Part shown: one piece after another, positions 35,795-42,765 of the stretch
How the letters are laid out: every line of letters starts with the position of its first letter
Numbering within the stretch: the first letter of the stretch is position 1
Origin: Granulosicoccus sp036478565
Lineage (GTDB): Bacteria; Pseudomonadota; Gammaproteobacteria; Granulosicoccales; Granulosicoccaceae
Reading direction: 5' to 3'
Length of the DNA: 64,000 nt
NCBI GenBank assembly: GCA_965224525.1
Contig: OZ245050.1
Span: forward strand, 4,092,001 to 4,156,000
Made by a program: the position numbers and the translations under genes
The notes under the pieces: model-generated
The model's input: the letters and a program-made list of their open reading frames with translations, nothing else
What the model was told of the DNA's origin: nothing
Database searches by the model: none

Positions 35795-36364
35795 CTACCC
35801 TACAGCCTGTGCAATACAGTCCGCAGCCAGCCTTTGCCCGCCTTCGTCCAGGTGGAGGATTTCAGGTAATGCCAAAGGGCTGCCGAGTTTCGTCGCCGCT
35901 ATCCATCCGGATACCGGGTGCAAGCTGCTCTTTGGGTACTCCAAGTCAGCCTCCATGGACAGATTCACCAAAAACCACAGATCGCGAGTTTGCGAAACAT
36001 AACAATCGATAATGGTCATCACACGTTCTCTGGTGGCGACGTATTGGTACGCACTGTCTGCATATCGGTACATAACACCGTCCCATTTCGTGGGCATTTG
36101 CGACAACGCACTCACAACGACAGGTGCGTAGGGCTGGTAACTCATAGGCTCTTCATGCTGCACCCATTCGAGCGTCTGCGCCGAAACGGACTCAAGCTGA
36201 TACCGTATTTGGTCTTCAACGTGGCGAAATCCATAAACGTTCTTTGTACAGACTCCCATTTCACCTGTCATTTCAAGCAATCCAGACACCCGTAAGGCAC
36301 TACCTTCCTGATTGTTAACTAACAATGGCGACATCACATTTTTGTTGATCAATCGGACTTTCAT
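35795..36364 (-). CDS. Hypothetical protein
   Basis: The product has 189 residues from ATG 36364, where GGAG lies 5 bases upstream. It starts MKVRLINKNVMSPLLVNNQ. No signal peptide or membrane segment is seen and I do not recognise the family. The composition is ordinary (YGFRHVEDQIRYQLE, YRYADSAYQYVATRERVM), and the frame has no internal oddities, so it looks like a real cytosolic protein. It is divergent from the EAL-HDOD gene, with about 440 bases between them. Confidence 0.55.
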   Translation of the reverse strand: MKVRLINKNVMSPLLVNNQEGSALRVSGLLEMTGEMGVCTKNVYGFRHVEDQIRYQLESVSAQTLEWVQHEEPMSYQPYAPVVVSALSQMPTKWDGVMYRYADSAYQYVATRERVMTIIDCYVSQTRDLWFLVNLSMEADLEYPKSSLHPVSGWIAATKLGSPLALPEILHLDEGGQRLAADCIAQAVG

Positions 36365-36807
36365 ACCTGCTCCATGGTTGTTTGCACTCCCTCCATTTAA
36401 CGACAACAGCAGGCATGACTGCATGGTTCAAAGCAGATCAATCATGATCAATTATGACAACAATCACGGGCTCCCAAACCGTTCCAACACTGATCAAGCT
36501 CTTCACCAATGAGAGAGTGTCGGGATGTGCGTAAATCTGTTGGCATTATGCCTCGTTTTTACTGAGATTACGGTTACTTGACACTGTTAGCAGCCGCTAC
36601 AGCCACCCCTCCGCCAGCTTTGACGAACCAGCCGACCCTACGCACCGCTGTCACGGCCCTCTTCGCCTAACCCACGGCAATACGCAGAACCTAAGAAATT
36701 GCCATGTGTAGCCGACAATAAAACCAGGCAGCGCAATACTGTAGTTTCACCACAGTCGATCTATGCCTTCAACTGCACTAAACAGATAAAAACGGGCAGC
36801 GAAACAC
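36365..36807. other. Divergent intergenic region
   Basis: About 440 bases lie between the hypothetical gene and the EAL-HDOD gene. It must contain both promoters. I see no RNA gene, repeat or convincing operator in it. Confidence 0.4.
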
Positions 36808-38019
36808 ATGCAGAGCTTTTTTCTTGGTCGGCAACCAATACTCGATGTCGATGGCAAAACCATCGCCTACGAACTGTTGTTCCGGTCGAGCAATACCAAT
36901 GCGTACGACCCAAGTGTGGATGGTGACTCCGCTACCTCTCAAGTCCTGATCAACGCCGTCACTGAACTGGGCATTGACAAGATAACCGGCGACAAGTTGG
37001 CATTTGTCAATTTGACCAATCGCTTTCTGGAACAACCCGAACTGCTGGAGTTCTTGCCCGCAGACCGTGTTGTTCTGGAAGTTCTGGAAACAACCTCAGT
37101 CAACGACAAGGTTATCTCAGGAGTAGAGGCGCTGAAACGGGCTGGCCACAAAATTGCGCTGGACGATTTTATTATGAGCAAGGAGTTCGAGCCACTGCTC
37201 GCACTTGCCGACATTATCAAATACGACATTACGCAGTACAAACCTGAAGAGCTGTGTGAAATAGCTCGCCTCAGAACCTCTGGCCATCCCAAGCTACTGG
37301 CTGAACGTGTTGAAACTGCCGATGAATTCAAAATGTATCGCGATGCCGGATTTGAATACTTTCAGGGATATTTCTTCGCTAAACCGGAAGTAATCAGTGG
37401 TAGCAAAATACCATCTGACAAGATCACGTTGTTGCAACTACTGGCACAGGTCAACGATGACAACGTAACGCTTGACGATGTAGCGGATATTCTCAGCCGG
37501 GAAGTATCCCTTGGCGTGCGCGCCCTGAAATACGTCAACTCCCCACTAAGCGGAGTGCGAACTGAAGTGACCTCCATCAAACAAGCAGCCGTCATGCTTG
37601 GAAGGGATACGATTCGCAACTGGGTCATGCTGATGATCGTTGCCAACATGAACGACAAACCACCAGAGCTGTTCAGCATGGCCCTGATACGGGGCCGCTT
37701 CTGTCAAATTTGCGCCAAAAGGGAACACCTTGAGGATGACGGTGCCTACTTCACGATGGGACTGCTATCATTGCTGGACGCCATGATGGACCTGAAGATG
37801 GATCAGGTACTAGACAACATTTCAGCAACCAGAGAGTTGCGCGACACACTGCAGCTCAATCAGGGTCGAGCGAGCGAGTTGCTTAACGTCGTCCGATTTC
37901 TGGAAGCAAACAGCAACGCCCCCGACACGGCGGATATTGAGGTTAGTGACGCTATGAATAATGCGTATTTCGAGGCGATTGGCTGGGCCGAACAAACATC
38001 ACAGCTGATGGCGGCTTAA
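36808..38019 (+). CDS. EAL-HDOD signalling protein (YuxH type)
   Basis: The 403-residue product joins an N-terminal EAL-like domain (FFLGRQPILDVDGKTIAYELLFRSS, LAFVNLTNRFL, IALDDF, IKYDIT, LLAERVET, YFQGYFFAKPEV) to a C-terminal HDOD domain (LLQLLAQVNDDNVTLDDVADIL, LKYVNSPL, AAVMLGRDTIRNWVML). The EAL signature itself is degenerate (LEVLET), as usual in this architecture, so cyclic-di-GMP hydrolysis is doubtful. These proteins work in c-di-GMP-linked motility and surface behaviour. It is a second HDOD protein in the window, beside the one at 29131-29976. Confidence 0.9.
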   Translation: MQSFFLGRQPILDVDGKTIAYELLFRSSNTNAYDPSVDGDSATSQVLINAVTELGIDKITGDKLAFVNLTNRFLEQPELLEFLPADRVVLEVLETTSVNDKVISGVEALKRAGHKIALDDFIMSKEFEPLLALADIIKYDITQYKPEELCEIARLRTSGHPKLLAERVETADEFKMYRDAGFEYFQGYFFAKPEVISGSKIPSDKITLLQLLAQVNDDNVTLDDVADILSREVSLGVRALKYVNSPLSGVRTEVTSIKQAAVMLGRDTIRNWVMLMIVANMNDKPPELFSMALIRGRFCQICAKREHLEDDGAYFTMGLLSLLDAMMDLKMDQVLDNISATRELRDTLQLNQGRASELLNVVRFLEANSNAPDTADIEVSDAMNNAYFEAIGWAEQTSQLMAA

Positions 38020-38186
38020 ACCGCCGAGCAGGTTTCCGATCTACGTTTACAAGACTAGGCACATAAGTGTGACCCGCTTCGCTGACTTTCAGACACACTA
38101 ACGATAAGCTACAAAGCAAGCGCAACGGAAGATGCGCTTTCGACACACTTGTCGGGACGCTTCTCCCGTCGTGATGGAACACGAAT

Positions 38187-40808
38187 ATGGAATACATGCC
38201 CAGGGAATCGAGGGCTCGGGACAGACAAAACCCGGCGAGAAGGAACAGCAAACTTACCCGTCATAACGCCGACTGTCTCAGCCTCATAACGTTGCTGCTG
38301 AACTGCGTTTCCATTCCTGCTCTTGCCTTACTCGGCAGTCAACCACTGTATGCGCAGCAATGTACTTTGATTGCGGGTGCTCCCGCGTGCGCCAACCCAG
38401 TCGACCCGGGCAGTCTGGATACGCAACAGGCATCTCCCCACCATGTCGGTAATCCTATTGATGTCATCACCGGTAACAAATACCAGCGCGAGGACGACTA
38501 CCGAGCCATCGGCTCACATCTGAACTTTAGTCGGCACTATAACAGTGCTCTTGTCGATCATGATGTGTCGCTGGGCCCTGGCTGGCGCCACAGTTATCAT
38601 GTGGTTTTAACGCGTATTGACGAGGATCACTTGCAGATCGTTCAAAGCGATGGTCGACGAATTGTTTTTAGGATAAATAGTGATAATTCACAGAGTGCAG
38701 ACGCATCAGAATTGCAATCCTCAGGTACAAAAGCGGAAACCAGAGGCATGGGCGGTTCTGCTTCTGGACGCCTCAGCGCCGGCACGTTGGACGAACAACT
38801 ATCAAATGCGGCCATCACACAGTACCTCGCAAGCCGTCGCGGCGATGGTTACCTGCTGCTGGGTCAGAATACGCGGTGGGTCATTCCTGATGGCCGACAG
38901 ATGCAGTTTTACGGATCATTTCTAACTGCTATTGATTATCCGGACAACACATCACTGCAGCTTCACTACAGTCGGCAAAGACTCGATAGCGTAACCGACC
39001 ATCTTGGCCAAACCTTGTCGCTGCGCTACACACCAGGGGATATCGGCCTTGGTCAGTATGATGCTAAGCAACATAGCCCAAGGCCAGGCCATTTGGAAAC
39101 TCTGACCCTGCCCGATGGCACAAGCATTCAGTACGGCTACGACGGGCGCAGCAACCTGACGCGAGCCAAAAACACTGATAGTGATTTTCAGGTATTTGAT
39201 TACCACGACTTGACATCCCCTTCTCACATGACCGGCCGTACTGAGGGCGACGATCACAGGCTCTGGCAGTACGATGACTATGGCCGCGGAACTTACTACA
39301 GCCGTGGTGATAAGCCAGCGGCTCTGAGCATCGAGTATCTGTCTGATGATGAGCACGCTGATAGTGGAACCACGCGGGTGGAGCGCGGTGACGGCGTAAT
39401 CCGGCACTACAACTGGCGAAGCAGTGATAGCCCCGCTCAGGTAAGGCTTGAATCTGTCAGCGAGCAGGCCTGCGCGGGCTGCAAGGCGGTTGTATTCAAT
39501 TATGCGCGTGAGAGATCGGAAAAAGCCGAATCGCTGGTTAGCGGATACCCGGTCGATAGAATCGATGATCCCGATTGGGACCCGGGCTCAAGTGCTGCGG
39601 GTGCTGCGGGTGCTGCGGGTGCTGCGGGTGCTGCGGGTGCGCAAAATGTTGACGCCCTGACTGCAGTATCCGCAACAGACAATATCATTGAGTTTGCCAG
39701 CAACACCGGACAAATATTCCTGGTTGAAGCCAACCGGCGCGGCAAAGTAACGAATGTGACGTTCGATGGCTTGTCACTCCAAGAGCTTCTGGCACAGGCA
39801 GATAACAATGGCGTGATTAATTGCAACCCGGACGACACCAATGCCGTTCCGTTAACGCACCTGTTCCCAGTGGAACCCGGCGCCGCCGATCAGCAAGGTC
39901 CGATCTGCCTTGAACAGTTGTTGAAACTGATTGATGTTGCAGATCAGGCTGAGCAATCTGCAACCAGCCCCAACTGGCAATCGCGTGCAGGGAATCGTCA
40001 AGGCTATCTCGACTTCTGTTCACTACCAGCGGGGCGTACTTGTGCTGAACTGCAATACGATCTGGAGATGGCAGTGCTGTCGCAATGCGCGTATCACACG
40101 GGGCCGTGCGATTCAGACTGGCAACCTGTCACACCACAGTCCATTGGTCTGACAGATGAAGATTTTATCAAAGGCGCATTTGCTGGCAGACTCTTCAGAC
40201 ACCCGGTTAGCGGAGAATACGTCTTTGCATTTCGAGGCTCCGATGAACCACGTGATTTTTTTGAAGATGCTATTCAGTTTAATGAAGAGGCTACGTCTCA
40301 ATACAGACACGCTATTAGACTGAGCGACAGGCTCGATGCAATACTGGGAACTGATATATCGTATACGGGGCATTCCCTCGGCGGTGGTCTGGCGACAACC
40401 GCGGCCCTTCGCAACGACCGCAATGCCATAGTTTTTAATTCCGCAGCCCTGACAGAAGGTACGGCAGATCAGCTCGAAATATCGACACAAAACGCCACCA
40501 CCCTGATTGACAACGTCGTTGTCGAGGGTGAATTTGTTACCCGGCAACAGGATATCCCAAGAATTCCGTCCGAGATCAGGTTGCAAAACATCGGTGAACG
40601 CATAGACGGCCCTGTGCAGATGGTGAGTAAACCAGCTCCTGGGAGTCGGGTTACCATTCCCAGGCCCTATCACGCCTGGCTGCAACAGGACGAGCAAAAC
40701 CAGACCGCGCTGGTCCGATGGGTTACCAGTTTTCAGCTACACCTGATGACCTCGGTTCTCGAATCACTCAACACACTTTTGGAGGAAGCATGCGGTATTC
40801 CACGTTAA
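38187..40808 (+). CDS. RHS-type secreted protein with C-terminal lipase domain
   Basis: The 873-residue product has a Sec-type signal (hydrophobic 30-47, LYAQQ near 57), then a DUF6531/RHS start at about 86-120 (VGNPIDVITGNKYQREDDYRA, LNFSRHYNS, GPGWRHSY) and a few YD-type strands (QYGYDGRSNLTRAKN). The long RHS shell and its conserved pretoxin motif are not seen. An Ala-Gly hinge (about 469-485) leads to an alpha/beta hydrolase domain: oxyanion-type FAFRGSDEPRDFFEDA and nucleophile GHSLGGGLA (Ser730), class 3 lipase-like. This is the layout of an exported polymorphic phospholipase toxin. It overlaps the ankyrin gene. The start could be ATG 38187 or 38196. Confidence 0.8.
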   Translation: MEYMPRESRARDRQNPARRNSKLTRHNADCLSLITLLLNCVSIPALALLGSQPLYAQQCTLIAGAPACANPVDPGSLDTQQASPHHVGNPIDVITGNKYQREDDYRAIGSHLNFSRHYNSALVDHDVSLGPGWRHSYHVVLTRIDEDHLQIVQSDGRRIVFRINSDNSQSADASELQSSGTKAETRGMGGSASGRLSAGTLDEQLSNAAITQYLASRRGDGYLLLGQNTRWVIPDGRQMQFYGSFLTAIDYPDNTSLQLHYSRQRLDSVTDHLGQTLSLRYTPGDIGLGQYDAKQHSPRPGHLETLTLPDGTSIQYGYDGRSNLTRAKNTDSDFQVFDYHDLTSPSHMTGRTEGDDHRLWQYDDYGRGTYYSRGDKPAALSIEYLSDDEHADSGTTRVERGDGVIRHYNWRSSDSPAQVRLESVSEQACAGCKAVVFNYARERSEKAESLVSGYPVDRIDDPDWDPGSSAAGAAGAAGAAGAAGAQNVDALTAVSATDNIIEFASNTGQIFLVEANRRGKVTNVTFDGLSLQELLAQADNNGVINCNPDDTNAVPLTHLFPVEPGAADQQGPICLEQLLKLIDVADQAEQSATSPNWQSRAGNRQGYLDFCSLPAGRTCAELQYDLEMAVLSQCAYHTGPCDSDWQPVTPQSIGLTDEDFIKGAFAGRLFRHPVSGEYVFAFRGSDEPRDFFEDAIQFNEEATSQYRHAIRLSDRLDAILGTDISYTGHSLGGGLATTAALRNDRNAIVFNSAALTEGTADQLEISTQNATTLIDNVVVEGEFVTRQQDIPRIPSEIRLQNIGERIDGPVQMVSKPAPGSRVTIPRPYHAWLQQDEQNQTALVRWVTSFQLHLMTSVLESLNTLLEEACGIPR
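39592..39636 (+). repeat. Five tandem copies of a 9-base unit
   Basis: Five exact copies of GTGCTGCGG run head to tail within the RHS-lipase gene, encoding Ala-Gly-Ala hinge residues between the RHS part and the lipase domain. Changes in copy number by slippage would keep the frame. Confidence 0.95.
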
Positions 40809-41512
40809 GTCACTACCCTAATACACGGCATTTAGCGGCCTTATTACTTCTGATGACCTGCCTGGTTACTTACGCTTACGCTGATGCCTATGCTGATGAA
40901 GATGCTAAATACAAACAGTCCGTCGCTGAATTTGCAGCAGATAAATCAGCAGATGCCGAACTATTGAGAGCCATACATCGCGATGATCTGGACGCCGTCA
41001 TCAGGGAGCTGGGCAAGGGCGGCAATCCGAATAAAATCTATGGCCAGCGCGAGTATATGTGGAGCATGTGCCTGGCAACCGACTCAGACAGGGAACAGAT
41101 TCTCGAGCTGCTTTTAGCACACGGAGGAGATCCGAATCTTGTCAACCCTAATAAAAAAAGTCTCTTTAGTTCGCCCATTACCTGCGCAGTCGGCTTCGGC
41201 AATGCGCTAGCTACAAAAACTTTGCTTTCTAGCGGTGCAAATCCGGCAAGGAATACCTGCGCGAATTGCCCATACCACGAATCTCCACTTGCTGTTGCGG
41301 TAAGCAGCATGAGCCTTGGGTCAGCGATACTGATCTTGCAGGCAACTCAGCCTGTCGAGAGTGATATTAGCGTTATCAAGCGACTAGTGGAGAAACAAAC
41401 ACAGAACTTCGATGCTGACCACAAGGTAGCTATACTCATCGCAGAATTCGCAAAGTTTTTGGATGAGGCAGGCATAGAGTATGAAATCGAGTACCGCTGG
41501 AATACACAGTAG
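40790..41512 (+). CDS. Exported ankyrin-repeat protein, probable immunity protein
   Basis: The product has 240 residues from ATG 40790, which lies inside the end of the toxin gene (19-base overlap) with a very strong GGAGG upstream. A signal peptide is visible (HLAALLLLMTCLVTYAYA|DAYAD). Ankyrin-like units follow: LLRAIHRDDLDAVIRELGKGGNPN, REQILELLLAHGGDPNLVN, and ALATKTLLSSGANPARN. Periplasmic ankyrin proteins next to lipase effectors are known as immunity proteins, so protection from the neighbouring lipase is the likely job, by inference. The larger open frame from 40718 is less likely. Confidence 0.75.
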   Translation: MRYSTLSHYPNTRHLAALLLLMTCLVTYAYADAYADEDAKYKQSVAEFAADKSADAELLRAIHRDDLDAVIRELGKGGNPNKIYGQREYMWSMCLATDSDREQILELLLAHGGDPNLVNPNKKSLFSSPITCAVGFGNALATKTLLSSGANPARNTCANCPYHESPLAVAVSSMSLGSAILILQATQPVESDISVIKRLVEKQTQNFDADHKVAILIAEFAKFLDEAGIEYEIEYRWNTQ

Positions 41513-41745
41513 CCTGTGTTTCCACCTATTGAAAAAACGGCTATCGAAGTTTCCGTCCAGGCTGAAACTACCAAAACCTCCGAAAATAACAACACACGGC
41601 GCGACGAAATGACCAGCCGATCAGCTACTGTGCGAGTCGACCTGTCCGACTCTCAAGTAACTGCGGTAGCCTGTCAGATTTACCAGCAACTACAAGGCAA
41701 ACCGTTAAACAGGAATTTTCAGTCATTTACAGATTCATGCACACT

Positions 41746-42765
41746 TCATTCGATCAGTGTGGTCGGATCTCCAATTAGCCGAAACTTTCGCCATGCTGCC
41801 TGTGCAGCTGGCTCAGTATCCATCTGGTTATCCACCATTCGCATCAACTCAAGCACAGTCGTCGGTTTGTCGTTAGCCAGCACTCGCAGAATAACCACTG
41901 ACAGAGCCTCGGCATCCGCCGTGTATATCGTATCTGCGGCACCCAGGTAGGCATGAACAATACCGCGCCGTACCAGTTCAGATCCAAAAGGCACACGGCT
42001 GCGAGTCCGTGTCAATGTATCGCAGGCAAATGCTACGACCAGTCCGATTGAACGAGCGGGCGTTGAGCGCTCTGGCACTGTGAAGTGTGCCAGGCGTAAT
42101 GCCTGATAACCCGCCCAGCCCCGGTTTCGACCATGACCGGCATATAATACAACCCGTGGGCCTGCACTCAATGCCTGCAGCAAATCAGTCCGGCGAGCAC
42201 GGTCTGCGCGCAAATCCAGTACACGCCGATCGCTTGTTGACAGAATTTTCGCCCATTGATCGGTTGGTTTCAGGAACACATCCTTGGCCATGGCAGCGAC
42301 CACCCAGGGAGCTGTTGCATCCGGACTGCCACGGTAGTTCCCTATCCCGGAGCAGTGATCAGCCTGGACAATCGCCACCGGGCGGCCATCGACAACAGGT
42401 GCCGGCAACAAACGCCTTGCCCCCCACCGAGACGGAACCACTAACACGAATGCATCCGCATCACTTTGCTGCACGCGCTCCTGCAAACTGAATGGATCGT
42501 TTTTCGAGTGAAATGGCTCTCCGCTATCCATAAACTCCACCTGCCAGGCAGCTTGGCTTGACGGACTGCCGGACTCCAGTTCGGTAACCAGTCGACGAGC
42601 AACAGTTCGCATGGTCTTGGAAGACACATCAGCCATGACAGCCAGAGTGAACTTGTTTCGCTTTTGCGATGCATTCAACAGCTTGCCCCGCCGCTCGGTT
42701 GGACTGCGTGGCGTTGCCAATGAGCGTAAACAATGCTTTTTCGATTCTACCGCGACCCTGTCCAT
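41746..42765 (-). CDS. Caspase-fold peptidase, C25/CHAT-like
   Basis: The 339-residue product shows the caspase-like His-Cys pair: VVLYAGHGRNRGW (His211) and GLVVAFACDT (Cys248), with a hydrophobic strand before each. The C-terminal KFRLIGDPTTLIE recalls the FxLxGDP end of C25 (gingipain-like) and CHAT peptidases. Residues 105-160 may be a degenerate caspase-like half. No signal peptide is seen. The ATG shares a base with the stop of the 946-residue gene (TGATG), so translation is coupled. A protease that activates or cleaves the upstream protein is plausible but unproven. Confidence 0.7.
   Translation of the reverse strand: MDRVAVESKKHCLRSLATPRSPTERRGKLLNASQKRNKFTLAVMADVSSKTMRTVARRLVTELESGSPSSQAAWQVEFMDSGEPFHSKNDPFSLQERVQQSDADAFVLVVPSRWGARRLLPAPVVDGRPVAIVQADHCSGIGNYRGSPDATAPWVVAAMAKDVFLKPTDQWAKILSTSDRRVLDLRADRARRTDLLQALSAGPRVVLYAGHGRNRGWAGYQALRLAHFTVPERSTPARSIGLVVAFACDTLTRTRSRVPFGSELVRRGIVHAYLGAADTIYTADAEALSVVILRVLANDKPTTVLELMRMVDNQMDTEPAAQAAWRKFRLIGDPTTLIE

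Noticed and set aside
39592..39640. Short tandem repeats considered as a CRISPR-like array
   Set aside because: The units are directly adjacent, in frame and without spacers; they are a coding minisatellite.
41516..41950. Plus-strand frame after the ankyrin gene
   Set aside because: More than half overlaps the caspase-like gene on the other strand; no family pattern, no ribosome-binding site.
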